From NCBI RefSeq assembly GCF_014192515.1, contig NZ_JACHYB010000002.1, positions 868,001-932,000 on the forward strand: a stretch of 64,000 nucleotides of DNA. The letters are read 5' to 3'. The stretch's first letter is position 1; every line of letters starts with the position of its first letter. The notes under the pieces were generated by a model. It was not told the origin of the DNA. It worked only from the letters and a program-made list of their open reading frames with translations, and did not search any database. The translations under genes and the position numbers were made by a program. Source of the DNA: Microbacter margulisiae. GTDB taxonomy: Bacteria > Bacteroidota > Bacteroidia > Bacteroidales > Paludibacteraceae. Below, piece by piece: positions 29,571 to 39,326 of this stretch.

Positions 29571-29913
29571 TTATTTGTCAATTTCTCCTTTTGCCGCTTT
29601 TTCAAAGAATTTGCCGCAATCCGTCAATTTAAATGTCTTCCACGATTCAATCATGCCGGGAGTCCATTGAGGATCATACACCCACCATATCCAGCTTATG
29701 CCTCTCCCTTCAAGATATTGAATAATTGCCTTTCCATAATCGCCATTATCTTTTATACTGCCGTCTCCCAACGTAAAGCCGATTTCAGTAGCAATGACCG
29801 GATATTTATTGGCGGCGAATCCAAAATCTTCTTCCCATTTCGGGACATACGGCGGCGTGCGTTTGTGTGGATAAGGATGGGTGACATAGCCAATTCCCCC
29901 GTCATTGAAAGAG
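29571..29913 (-). pseudogene. 3' remnant of a GH5 cellulase-type gene
   Basis: An open frame of about 114 codons without its own start. It reads YVTHPYPHKRTPPYVPKWEE, then the nucleophile segment VIATEIGF, then WIWWVYDPQW and the C-terminal end GKFFEKAAKGEIDK. These are the last two strands of a GH5-type barrel. The N-terminal two thirds and the acid/base Glu are missing. At about 29914 the coding sequence stops abruptly against a copy of the HTCS promoter/leader, with TGA in frame three bases beyond. The gene was therefore truncated by a rearrangement. It ends 5 bp from the IS end, so the IS inserted just after its stop codon. Confidence 0.75.
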
Positions 29914-29982
29914 CATTTTCATGAATATCATTCACGTTTTAAAACACATTTCCCCCGATATACTTAATTCATGACAAATATA
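29914..29982 (-). promoter_or_regulatory. Second copy of the HTCS promoter/leader
   Basis: About 70 bp nearly identical to 25412-25472: the -7 box TATATTTG (29975-29982), the GGGGGAAATGTGTTTT leader and the ATGATATTCAT segment are all present. Here it leads into the headless GH5 fragment, so it is an orphan promoter that would transcribe toward the IS. Confidence 0.6.
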
Positions 29983-30353
29983 CATAAAAAGAGAAATAAC
30001 GTACAGGGGATATCTCGTTTAGATAGTCGCTCATTAAAAAATCACTTTGATACTATGTGCTTATTTGATTAACAGATTTTCTGTTCTCTAGCCGGACAGG
30101 CGGGTAAAAATGAATGAATGATCGAATAACTGAGTAACACAAGCCCCTGTTCGCCATAGTATGTAAAGGATTCGGTGTATGACCTCAGCCTACGTCGAAC
30201 AGGAGTTGTAATCTGATTTGTTTGTTTATATCTATAGTGTGTTCAATGTGTTAATGATATCCATTGCGGTTTCTTGTTCCATAAACCCTTTTTACTTTGC
30301 AAAAGAATTCGGATTCTTTGGTAAAAACATCGATTCTTTTTGTACATATTGGC
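29983..30353. other. Intergenic region after the GH42-led operon
   Basis: About 370 bases with no convincing gene. It contains an 8-bp inverted repeat CCTGTTCG/CGAACAGG (30146-30153 and 30196-30203) with a 42-nt loop, which may be the transcription end of the beta-helix gene or part of a lost mobile element. Confidence 0.4.
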
Positions 30354-32717
30354 TCATTTCATCTTTAATTCAACCCGTTCTTTTAACTTTTTCTGGTTTC
30401 GGAATAGCACAACTTCAGTATTTGTTCCGATCACCGACATACGGGCTGCGGACAAATCATCCAGGTTGTTGATTTCCCTGTTGTCGAAAGACAGGATCAC
30501 ATCATTGGCCTGCAAAAAACCGGCTGCCACTGATCCGGCAGTCACTTTAACTACAAACACGCCCCGAGTGCTGTCCATGCCCGTAGCTGAACGTTCATCA
30601 AGTGAATTAAGATTCTTCACTTGAGCCCCCATGAAATCTATTATTTTATCAGTAGCCATTTTCTCACTTACATGTACTGAAGGTATAGGTATTTTTTTTG
30701 CCAGGGCTTTCAATCTCGGAGAAACAACTCCAAAATTGTCCATTGCAAAATTTTTGAAACCAACAGAAAAAGCTATCGATCCGGCTTTTAATCGGAAATC
30801 ACCTGCCCGCGGATTGACAAATTCAAGTCTCCCACACACCGAATGTTTATCGATGCCCCTGTCTTGCGCTGCCTTAAGCGAAGCCGAATCAGGAAAAACA
30901 TTATAGTCAACTTCTTTGCCCCAACTTTCCACGTTAATAGGTTGATATCCCATCGAAACGATATTGTGCATGAATATATCATTGCAGTTTTTAAACCATA
31001 CATGAGGATGAAAAGTATTGTTTATCATAATGTTGTTTTCTACAACACGATCGACACCTTCGCGAAGTTTGATACCTCCATTCAGACACAGGTTGTTACG
31101 GATGATATAATTACTAGAACCGTCGTCCAAATCGATGTCCCAGCCATGATCACAACGCATACGGTTGTTTTGAATGGTAATCGGTTTCACCACATCCAGC
31201 AGGGCGAGATTAAAGTTTTTTTCAACAATCGAATCCAACACTCTCTTATCGGCGCGCCAATAACGGTCGCGTCCCCACGAATTAAACGATCCATGGTCAC
31301 CGCTTTCTTCCACAGTATTGAACACATCGTTATATTCGATTGTATGACCGCCCCAGGTTCCCTCACTAACATTGATGCCGGCACGTGGCACATCGTAAAT
31401 AGTGTTATGACTTACGGTAATGCTTTGACACATGGACAATTCTACTCCTGCCGATTGTATTTCTACCTGTCCGAGGTTGAACATCAGGTTATCATAAACT
31501 TCGCATTTAGCAGGATAGTTGTTCGTTTTAGGGCCAGGAGTACAATCCAACTTATCGAGTGGAACAAACTGGTAATAGTTGAAGCATGGTGAACGCACGG
31601 CTTTCGGATCTCCAACAAAGCAAATTGCACTTGCGCCAATATCGGAAATCAGACAACCTGACACGGTGCAATATCGATTAAAATCGCTAAAAAACACCGC
31701 ATTGCCACCCAAATTATGTAGCGTACAATTTTCAAGGGAACATTTCTCCGCACCCTCAAAAAAGACAGCGCCACCACGATATATTGTCCAGTCGCTACGT
31801 AGTAGTGGTTCCTTATTTTCCATAAATGTGCGTAAGGTTTGTGTAAGGGTCAACCCTTCTACCGTGATGTTCTGAACCGGGTTAGCAGCCGAGCCTCTGA
31901 ACTCAAACAGATGAGCAATCTGCGGCGTTTCAAATTTTGCTGTTTTGAGATTCAATCCTTTAGGAGGATAGTAATACAATATTTGGGTCTTTTTATTGTA
32001 GAACCACTCGTTCACAGTATCCAGCTCCTCAAAAATATTCTCCACAAAAAGGTACTTTTTAGACATACCCATCGGACGATTGTTTTGCCATCCTCCTTCA
32101 AGCGTAAGATCTCCTTTGTCATTTTTCCCAGTGATAAGGTAGTGGACATCGCCCCATTCACATGGATGCAAGGCATGTACATATCCTCCTGCAGGCGATT
32201 TCCAGCGGGCAACCCGTTCCTTGGAAATGGCATCGGCGGACGTTCCTCCAAAAAAATGAGCAGCAGGGTTGTAATTTGGATACCGCGCCATATGTTGCAA
32301 TTGTCCGTTGACAAACAATTCATCAAAAATCAGTTTCTTTTCCACTTTTGCCTGCCAGATGCCGTTTTTATAAATCGTCCATTTCAAATGTAAAGCGACA
32401 CTCCCGCTAACGGTCACTTGCTGATTTTTAAAATTTCTTATTGTGAGTGACACGTTTTTTCCCGGGGAATCTTCGGAAGTAAAAACAATCGGATGGTTTA
32501 GGTAATACGTGCCACCTTTAAGATATACTACAACTTTTCCCGGCGTTTCCCTGGCAACATCTACAGCCCTGCTTATTGAAGCAAAAGGCCTGGCTTGTGT
32601 CCCCTGATTAGTGTCATTGCCTTTGGGAGAAACAAAAAAAGTTGTTTGTGCCTCAACGTTTATGCTTAGCAAAAACAAGGCAAAAAATACGTTGAATATT
32701 TTCTTAATTACCTTCAT
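30354..32717 (-). CDS. Right-handed beta-helix protein with C-terminal PDZ domain
   Basis: A 787-residue secreted protein (signal peptide to about residue 23). Residues 25-90 carry the SPKGNDTNQGTQARPFASI opening common to parallel beta-helix carbohydrate enzymes. Beta-helix coils follow to about 640, including the conserved EESGDHGSFNSWGRDRYW segment. A PDZ-like domain ends the protein (about 700-787: ARMSVIGTNTEVVLF). The layout resembles beta-helix glycosidases such as GH141 (alpha-L-fucosidase or xylanase) and GH120, but I cannot assign a family with certainty. It lies 8 bp downstream of the GH29 gene and is the last gene of the GH42-led operon. A role in cleaving a side chain of the same polysaccharide is inference. 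Confidence 0.75.
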   Translation of the reverse strand: MKVIKKIFNVFFALFLLSINVEAQTTFFVSPKGNDTNQGTQARPFASISRAVDVARETPGKVVVYLKGGTYYLNHPIVFTSEDSPGKNVSLTIRNFKNQQVTVSGSVALHLKWTIYKNGIWQAKVEKKLIFDELFVNGQLQHMARYPNYNPAAHFFGGTSADAISKERVARWKSPAGGYVHALHPCEWGDVHYLITGKNDKGDLTLEGGWQNNRPMGMSKKYLFVENIFEELDTVNEWFYNKKTQILYYYPPKGLNLKTAKFETPQIAHLFEFRGSAANPVQNITVEGLTLTQTLRTFMENKEPLLRSDWTIYRGGAVFFEGAEKCSLENCTLHNLGGNAVFFSDFNRYCTVSGCLISDIGASAICFVGDPKAVRSPCFNYYQFVPLDKLDCTPGPKTNNYPAKCEVYDNLMFNLGQVEIQSAGVELSMCQSITVSHNTIYDVPRAGINVSEGTWGGHTIEYNDVFNTVEESGDHGSFNSWGRDRYWRADKRVLDSIVEKNFNLALLDVVKPITIQNNRMRCDHGWDIDLDDGSSNYIIRNNLCLNGGIKLREGVDRVVENNIMINNTFHPHVWFKNCNDIFMHNIVSMGYQPINVESWGKEVDYNVFPDSASLKAAQDRGIDKHSVCGRLEFVNPRAGDFRLKAGSIAFSVGFKNFAMDNFGVVSPRLKALAKKIPIPSVHVSEKMATDKIIDFMGAQVKNLNSLDERSATGMDSTRGVFVVKVTAGSVAAGFLQANDVILSFDNREINNLDDLSAARMSVIGTNTEVVLFRNQKKLKERVELKMK

Positions 32718-32725
32718 AGTGCCAA

Positions 32726-34807
32726 TTATTCTGTAATTACACCGATTTCGGCATATCCTATATTGTTATCTCCCTCTGTATTATGCAAAGCCCTAAATTT
32801 GATATAACGGGCTTTTACCGCCGGAAAATTTTTGATTTGCCACAATGGGTTGTTTTTTATATTCGAAAATTCTCCCTGACTGATCAGATTCCATTTTTTA
32901 TTATCCTGCGAAACATAAAACTGGTAATTGGTAATGATGCCACCCCCCCATTGGTTCTGATCTGGTAGATATCTGAAACCACAGAGATTTTCTTCCTTAC
33001 CTAAATCGATAACCAAATCAACAGGCAATTTTTTGTCACTGCTTTGATGCCATGCAGTAGTTGGATCTCCGTCTAATATTGCGTATGCTTTTTCATCGTT
33101 GATTCCAATAATCTTCCAATCCTTTCGGGAAATGTCGAATGTTTCCTGACATACAGGGCTACTTTTACCTGAAGTAGGACTGTATGCAATCGCCTTCACT
33201 TCCACTTTCCCTTCTGTTGGAAAAGGACCGGTATATGTTTTTGATTTCGGGGTTGGGTCGCTTCCGTCCAATGTATAGTAGACAATCGATTCTTTATCTG
33301 CCGGGGTTATTATTATGTCACCGGATTGATTTCTAATAATAGAAGGAGAAGTCAGGATTTGCGGCGCATCATAAATTCCAATATTGGAAATTAAAGGACA
33401 ACATTTCGAATCGGTAATATTGAGACGCACTTTTGTTGCCTTTATGCTTGGAAAACAAAGAATACGTTTATATCCGATTGTTGTTGCTTTGGCTACTTCT
33501 TTCCAAGTGTTGTCAACAAGAGCCTCAACTGTGAAAGCTTTCACGCGTTGTCCCAAACGGATATATTCCTGCACTAAAAAACGGTTAAAAGTAGTTGGTT
33601 TGCCAAAATCTATTGTCAATGAGGCTTTTGTTACACTATCATCAGTAGCCCAATACGTGTTTTGATCATTGTCAACAGCTTTGTCAGCTCCATATTCTTC
33701 GCTGTTACCTCGAACGTTAGAGGCAGTGGTTTTCATATTTTTCGCCAAATCAACAGCAAATGCTTCCTTAACAGCTTTGGCAAATTCCAAAACAGCTTTC
33801 TCATCCCGTTTATTAATTAACCCACTGGGCATAATAGGAAAACTAAGTAATAAATTGGCATTACGGCCAATCGAATGATAATAAATATCCATAAGCTGTG
33901 GCAATGTTTTCACCTTGCTGTCTTCACTTTTATGATAAAACCATCCTGGTCGAATGGAAGTATTTACTTCAGCGGGCACCCACGCATTCCCATTTTCCAC
34001 ACCATAATGTAACATATTATAAGGTACATCACCTGTACTATCTAACAAACTCCAGTTTGTTGCGCCGACTGAACCTGCCTCGGTTCCGACCCAGCGCAAA
34101 TCAGCACGATCTCCTCCATCATTCCAGATTACTATATTCGGTTGTAGTTTACGAACCAGTTTGTAGGTATTTTTCCAATCGTAATACGTTTTACGATCAA
34201 TCATCCGGGTTTCATTTGTGCCGCCATACCAACCCGAACCTCCATTTGCACCATCAAACCAGATTTCAAAAATAGGTCCGTAGTTGGAGAGGAGTTCTTT
34301 TAGTTGATTTCGAAAATAAGTGATGTATGCAGGACTTCCATAGTCTGCGCTATGTCTATCCCAAGGCGACAAATAAATACCCAGTTTTAGTCCGTATTTT
34401 TTACAAGCTTTGGCAAGTTCGCGAACCACGTCTCCTTTGCCATGTTTCCAGGGAGCGCTTTTCACAGAATAGTCTGTATACTTTGATGGCCAAAGACAAA
34501 AGCCACAGTGGTGTTTTGCCACCAGAATAATCCCTTTCATTCCTGCTTTTTTAGCAATCCGGGCCCACTGGTCAGGGTTTAGTCTTTTAGGATTAAACAA
34601 CTTGACACTTTCATTTCCATATCCCCATTCCTGATTGGTATAGGTATTTAATGAAAAATGGATGAATGCATAATATCCCATTTCCTGCCATCGCATTTGA
34701 TTTGCACTTGGGACAGGACCACATGGGAGAGGAGGTGCCGTTTGGGCATAGCTAAAGCTGATTGAACACACTGAAAGAATGATTCCACACAACAAATACT
34801 TAATCAT
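32726..34807 (-). CDS. GH29 alpha-L-fucosidase with discoidin domains
   Basis: A 693-residue secreted enzyme (signal peptide about 21 residues). The GH29 barrel spans about 25-345 with the typical start MRWQEMGYYAFIHFSLNTY and the nucleophile Asp in EIWFDGANGG (about 184). An F5/8-type (discoidin) domain is at about 360-475, a chitobiase C-terminal-like Ig domain at about 485-555 (YYTLDGSDPTPKS), and a second discoidin domain at about 560-693. The added domains probably bind galactose-type sugars. The enzyme would remove alpha-L-fucose from side chains. It lies between the GH42 remnant and the beta-helix gene in the operon. Confidence 0.92.
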   Translation of the reverse strand: MIKYLLCGIILSVCSISFSYAQTAPPLPCGPVPSANQMRWQEMGYYAFIHFSLNTYTNQEWGYGNESVKLFNPKRLNPDQWARIAKKAGMKGIILVAKHHCGFCLWPSKYTDYSVKSAPWKHGKGDVVRELAKACKKYGLKLGIYLSPWDRHSADYGSPAYITYFRNQLKELLSNYGPIFEIWFDGANGGSGWYGGTNETRMIDRKTYYDWKNTYKLVRKLQPNIVIWNDGGDRADLRWVGTEAGSVGATNWSLLDSTGDVPYNMLHYGVENGNAWVPAEVNTSIRPGWFYHKSEDSKVKTLPQLMDIYYHSIGRNANLLLSFPIMPSGLINKRDEKAVLEFAKAVKEAFAVDLAKNMKTTASNVRGNSEEYGADKAVDNDQNTYWATDDSVTKASLTIDFGKPTTFNRFLVQEYIRLGQRVKAFTVEALVDNTWKEVAKATTIGYKRILCFPSIKATKVRLNITDSKCCPLISNIGIYDAPQILTSPSIIRNQSGDIIITPADKESIVYYTLDGSDPTPKSKTYTGPFPTEGKVEVKAIAYSPTSGKSSPVCQETFDISRKDWKIIGINDEKAYAILDGDPTTAWHQSSDKKLPVDLVIDLGKEENLCGFRYLPDQNQWGGGIITNYQFYVSQDNKKWNLISQGEFSNIKNNPLWQIKNFPAVKARYIKFRALHNTEGDNNIGYAEIGVITE

Positions 34808-35019
34808 ACTCCTAATAATTTATCTGTTTAATTTCTATAAATTCCGGCTCTTCCGGCGTTATCGTAAAGAATACTTCTTGATCTTTCTTTCATAGGAATC
34901 TCTTTAAGGGTCTCGCTTATGTTCAAATATAGTGGGGGGGGGCAATCCGCCTTGACATGACACCTGAAGGGAACCTCCGGCCCTTTTTGAATGGAAAGTT
35001 TGTGGATCAAGTCATTCAA
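34808..35019 (-). pseudogene. C-terminal remnant of a GH42 gene, frameshifted
   Basis: The frame from 35019 to 34828 encodes DLIHKLSIQKGPEVP, then a divergent stretch, then LYLNISETLKEIPMK and SILYD. This matches the C-terminal 75 residues of the GH42 at 40896-42935 (DLINKLAIQKGPDVP, LYLNISDAPKEIPMK, SILYD). The last part of the match (TPEEPEFIEIK, against APNEPEFIELK) lies in another frame at 34815-34860, so there is a frameshift. A run of nine G at about 34931-34939 lies within the divergent part. It overlaps the GH2 stop by a few bases and is not functional. Confidence 0.8.
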
Positions 35020-37486
35020 CTTTTATATCAACTTCGTCACTTTTAAGCGATTCAGAAGAAGCTTTTAATCGAATTTCACCGATTTGCTTATCGGACTGAA
35101 CAATTACCAGGCAATATCCGTTAAAAGCTTTACGCTGGCTGGCTTTATCGGGTTCGTGGCTACTTGGGTTGCCGTTACCGGTACCAATGATTTTACCGGG
35201 ACCTTCAATAGAGAATTTTACAAGATTATCGGCTGTAGGCACTACCCTACCCTTTGCATCTTTAATCGCTATCCTGATCACCGAAACATCACAACCATCA
35301 GCTTTGAGTGTGCTACAATCACTGTTTAATGCAACCTGTGAAGGAGCAGTCGTAGTTTCTACAATATCCTTGGTTACTACTTTCCCTCCTTTATAACCCC
35401 AAGCTTCTAATTTGCCGGGTTCATACACAAGATTCCAAATCAATTGATGGAAAGGAACTGCTTTTTGTTTTCCTATACTTTTTCCGTTGAGGAACAATTC
35501 CACTTCCTGGCAGTTGGTATAACAGTGCACTTGAATACTGTCTCCCTCTTTCCCTGGCCAGTTCCAATGAGGAAATATATGAACTACCGGCTTATTAGTC
35601 CATGCTGCCTTGTACGCATAATATCCATCTTTGGGGAACCCACAAATATCCATAAACCCAAACTGAGAAGTGACGCACGGCCATCTATAAGGCGTAGGTT
35701 CTCCCCTGTAATCGAACCCTGTCCAAACAAAGGTTCCACCAAGGTAAGGATACTTCACAATATCCGCCCAGTCTTCACCAGGAAAAGGTCCCCAGTTTGG
35801 TTCCCATTTAGTGAGGTTCGACACATAGCCTTTTCCCCAATCATTGGCATATTCGCCACGTGTAGAGACAAAACTTGTAGACTCAGTGCAGAATTCTATC
35901 CGGTTAGGGTATTTTTGATGATCTTTCACATAAGCCATTCCCTTGTCACCATAGTTGTAACCCACAACATCGAGTACATCGCAATATCCGTTTTCGTTGC
36001 GTCCATGATTCATTGCTGCTGTCACGGGACGGGTAGGATCAATTTTGTGAGTGGTTTCTACCATTGTTTTGAGGATTCTCCTGCCCATTGTAGTTCCTTC
36101 AAGCCATTCTTCATTTTCCATGCTCCACATAAAGATTGAAGGATGGTTACGGTCACGATACAACATGGTTTTCAAATCATTTAATCCTTCCTTACTACTC
36201 GACAAAAGACGGTTCTCGTCTAAAACGAGCATTCCCATACTGTCGCACATATCAAGTAACTCCGGTGAAGGAGGATTGTGCGAACAACGGTAAGCATTAC
36301 TTCCAACTTCTTTGAGCAGTTTTAATTTGTACCAGTTTATTTTGTTAGGAAGTGCAACGCCAATACCTGCAAAATCCTGATGATTGCAGGTTCCTTTCAC
36401 AGGGTAAAGTTTTCCGTTAAGAAAGACACCGTTGCGATTGATCACGATTGTCCTGACACCAAAAGTAGTCTCATATGTATCAACGATTTTTCCATTCGTA
36501 GAAACTTCTGTCAATACTTTGTACAGATTTGGAGTTTCGGGAGACCACAGCATGGGTTTGTGGATAGCACCTGTCTGTGCTATTTCAGTTGTGCACAACG
36601 GTGCAATAGTTTGTGACGAGGTTTTTGTATCCAGAACAACACCTCTTTTATCAACAATTTTCGAAATAAGCATCACTTTTTTAGCTACATCGTACTCGTT
36701 TTTTAACGTGGTTTTAAGGCTCACTGTCGCTTCTTCTTTCGAAATATGCGGGGTGGTTATATAAGTACCAAACCTGGCTACATGCAACCTGTCGGTTACA
36801 ATAAGCCAAACGTGTCTGTAAATACCACCACCTTCATACCACCAACCTTCAGGTTGCCGGGCATCAACTCTTACCAGAATAACATTTTTACCTTCATTGC
36901 CATAGCGCAAAAAATCTGTCAAATCGTAATTCGATGGAGTATAGCCGCTTGAATGATGTCCTAAAAGATGTCCATTCACCCAAACGGTACTATTCCTGAA
37001 AATCCCTTCAAACTCGATGGATATTTTTCGGCCTTCGTCTGATGCAGGTATTGCAAATTCTTTCCGGTAAAACCCAATACCGGTGGGCAAATATCCATTG
37101 GCTCCAGGTTGGCTACCCAAATTATCATCAGGTACAAAAGGGCCTTCCACCACCCAGTCGTGCGGAAGGTTGACCTCTTTCCAATCACGAGGATAAAATA
37201 CCCTGGCACTGTTAGTATTCGTATAATCAATAACGGTATCTGGCTGGTTAAGAACCGGCACGTTCACATCCGTTATCCCCCCCTGGCCTCCGGCTTTGAC
37301 AACATGTTTCATTGCAATGTCGCCTTTGTGAAATTGCCAATCGAAATCAAAATTTTCTCTGACCCTTATGCATGCACCGTTTTGCCGGATACTTTGTCCG
37401 TCCCCTTTTGCAGGATTCAGTAACAACAAGACAACTACTATCCTGCAAAATGTAATCCATCCATTTAATTTCTGGTTCCTTTCCAT
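35012..37486 (-). CDS. GH2 beta-galactosidase-type enzyme
   Basis: An 824-residue secreted GH2 enzyme. The start at 37486 (MERNQKLNGWITF) gives a membrane-leader of normal form; the frame extends to 37588 and overlaps the carboxylesterase gene's end, which argues for the shorter form. The sugar-binding jelly roll has LPHDWVVEGPFVPDD, the barrel has acid/base Glu in SMENEEW (about 459) and nucleophile Glu in EFCTESTS (about 534), and the C-terminal region has GTGNGNPSSHE and KAFNG. It is a paralogue of the GH2 at 25512 but lacks that enzyme's inserted domain. Beta-galactosidase activity on oligosaccharide side chains is likely; other beta-glycosides are possible. It follows the carboxylesterase gene. 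Confidence 0.9.
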   Translation of the reverse strand: MERNQKLNGWITFCRIVVVLLLLNPAKGDGQSIRQNGACIRVRENFDFDWQFHKGDIAMKHVVKAGGQGGITDVNVPVLNQPDTVIDYTNTNSARVFYPRDWKEVNLPHDWVVEGPFVPDDNLGSQPGANGYLPTGIGFYRKEFAIPASDEGRKISIEFEGIFRNSTVWVNGHLLGHHSSGYTPSNYDLTDFLRYGNEGKNVILVRVDARQPEGWWYEGGGIYRHVWLIVTDRLHVARFGTYITTPHISKEEATVSLKTTLKNEYDVAKKVMLISKIVDKRGVVLDTKTSSQTIAPLCTTEIAQTGAIHKPMLWSPETPNLYKVLTEVSTNGKIVDTYETTFGVRTIVINRNGVFLNGKLYPVKGTCNHQDFAGIGVALPNKINWYKLKLLKEVGSNAYRCSHNPPSPELLDMCDSMGMLVLDENRLLSSSKEGLNDLKTMLYRDRNHPSIFMWSMENEEWLEGTTMGRRILKTMVETTHKIDPTRPVTAAMNHGRNENGYCDVLDVVGYNYGDKGMAYVKDHQKYPNRIEFCTESTSFVSTRGEYANDWGKGYVSNLTKWEPNWGPFPGEDWADIVKYPYLGGTFVWTGFDYRGEPTPYRWPCVTSQFGFMDICGFPKDGYYAYKAAWTNKPVVHIFPHWNWPGKEGDSIQVHCYTNCQEVELFLNGKSIGKQKAVPFHQLIWNLVYEPGKLEAWGYKGGKVVTKDIVETTTAPSQVALNSDCSTLKADGCDVSVIRIAIKDAKGRVVPTADNLVKFSIEGPGKIIGTGNGNPSSHEPDKASQRKAFNGYCLVIVQSDKQIGEIRLKASSESLKSDEVDIKVE

Positions 37487-37548
37487 CTGGCAGACGGATT
37501 TTGCTTCGTTCAACATGAAAGCTTTACATATTTTCATTGGCATCATCA

Positions 37549-39111
37549 TTATTTCGCCCAAGCCTCTCCTTGTGGTGTCATACGCCATTTGAAATAAGCA
37601 TTAAGTACTTTAAGCGATTTGGCATTAGGCACCGGGCCAATATGCGGTGTCGGGCCAAAATACATCACCTTGGGATTGCTGTTGGTAAAAGCAGGCCATT
37701 CAGGTACACCTTTTCCATTCGGATTGCCATACTTCGTAAAATTAATCCAGTATGTGCCCATCGCTTTGGAAATCTCCAAATCGGATTTTGTCGTCTGAGT
37801 ATTCGACGGGTCTATATGCTGAAACACATAGACAACATCCTGTGCATGCGGCGAGCCATCACCATATTTGGGTGAACCCTTAGGATAATCCGGATGTTGG
37901 TCGAAAAAATAGTAATATACTTTTGATTTTCCTGTTTTGGACTGAAGCCGTGCCCATGTCCAGTTATGCCATCCAAAAGCGGCATCGCGTGAAAGGTTGC
38001 GGGCAGTTCGGGTAACTGAATGTTCACCACAAGGATACGCCTTTAGCAATGCACAGGCAAATTTTCCATACCGGGCTTTGACCCACTTTATATATTCCCG
38101 GGGTGTCCTTCCAGGCATAAAAGACAATCCTTCATCAGAATTATAACCGATAAGCACTGGGACGTCGTTGTAACTCCCGGCTTTGTACATTGCATACTGA
38201 CAATCAGGGATGACATACCCGTCAACAACAGGCCACGAACATCCAACGTCCCAACCCATAGGCAATTTATCGGCATCCATTTTTCTAAGTTCGGCAATGG
38301 AGGTTGCCCCGGCTTGATGAACATACGCCAGGCCTTCATCCTCAGCCTGCTTGAGGGTTTTCATATTTTCACCGGGATAGGTCTTCCCTCGCGTGGGTCC
38401 AAATGAGCCACCACTTTGTGAAATAGCACCACGAAAAAGTCCTTTTGCCAAAGGAGAAGCGCACAACATGCTAACTGAAATTCCACCTGCCGACTCTCCG
38501 AAGATGGTTACTTTTTTCGGATCGCCACCAAATGCGGCAATATTCTTTTGTACCCATTGCAATCCGGCAATCTGATCGAGCAAACCATAGTTACCCGAAA
38601 CATGATGAGGGTTCTCTGCACTTAGTTCAGGCTCTGCCAAAAAACCAAGCGGGCCAACCCGGTAAGCAATACTGACAAAGACGACTCCCTTTTGGGCTAG
38701 TTTTTCGCCATCGTACCAGGACTCGGCTGTTGATCCGGTGCTAAACCCGCCACCGTAAATCCAGACAAGTACCGGCAAATGTTCATCGTCCGATTTTGCA
38801 GGTGTCCATACATTCAGATAAAGGCAGTCTTCGCTTTTTCCTGCCGGTGGGTTGCCGGTCTGCATCGGCGAAGGGGCAAACGTGGTGGCTTGTCGAATGC
38901 CATCCCATTTTGCTGCAGGTTGTGGAGGCCGCCATCTTAAGTTGCCCACAGGCGGCGCGGCAAAGGGGATGCCCAAATAAACCGTCAATCCATTTTCGAA
39001 CTTCCCTTGCAATAACCCATCCTCCACTTTCACAGGAGCTGGTTGTTGGGCATTACTGGGTATAACAATAAGCAACATAAAGGTCGCAACTAAAAAAATA
39101 ATACGGCTCAT
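37549..39111 (-). CDS. Type-B carboxylesterase family protein, secreted
   Basis: A 520-residue secreted esterase of the carboxylesterase type-B/cholinesterase family. Signal peptide to about 21. The oxyanion motif is WIYGGGFSTG (about 125), the nucleophile elbow GESAGG (Ser about 205), the acidic residue lies in NSDEG (about 325) and the His in GSPHAQDVVY (about 423), so the triad is complete. In PULs such enzymes are found as acetyl or other acyl esterases of plant glycans. It sits in the GH42-GH43-esterase-GH2 operon. The specific ester is not readable. Confidence 0.88.
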   Translation of the reverse strand: MSRIIFLVATFMLLIVIPSNAQQPAPVKVEDGLLQGKFENGLTVYLGIPFAAPPVGNLRWRPPQPAAKWDGIRQATTFAPSPMQTGNPPAGKSEDCLYLNVWTPAKSDDEHLPVLVWIYGGGFSTGSTAESWYDGEKLAQKGVVFVSIAYRVGPLGFLAEPELSAENPHHVSGNYGLLDQIAGLQWVQKNIAAFGGDPKKVTIFGESAGGISVSMLCASPLAKGLFRGAISQSGGSFGPTRGKTYPGENMKTLKQAEDEGLAYVHQAGATSIAELRKMDADKLPMGWDVGCSWPVVDGYVIPDCQYAMYKAGSYNDVPVLIGYNSDEGLSFMPGRTPREYIKWVKARYGKFACALLKAYPCGEHSVTRTARNLSRDAAFGWHNWTWARLQSKTGKSKVYYYFFDQHPDYPKGSPKYGDGSPHAQDVVYVFQHIDPSNTQTTKSDLEISKAMGTYWINFTKYGNPNGKGVPEWPAFTNSNPKVMYFGPTPHIGPVPNAKSLKVLNAYFKWRMTPQGEAWAK

Positions 39112-39326
39112 CGCTATATTGAATTAGGGATTAATCATGCTATCACATTTAAGATAATCGTTGTACTTCTTCTAAAAAACCTTCTTTACAAAAAACTGAA
39201 TACTCGTTGGATTTCGAGAGCAACTCATAATATTATCATTCTCCTCCTCGTTTACAACGCAGAAGAAAATACGTTTCAGTATTAAACATCTATTATCCGT
39301 CCGTCCATGTTTCTCAAAACCACTAT

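Noticed and set aside
34931..34939. Run of nine G as a phase-variation switch
   Set aside because: It lies inside a decayed GH42 remnant that has no start and a further frameshift, so changing its length would not restore a gene.
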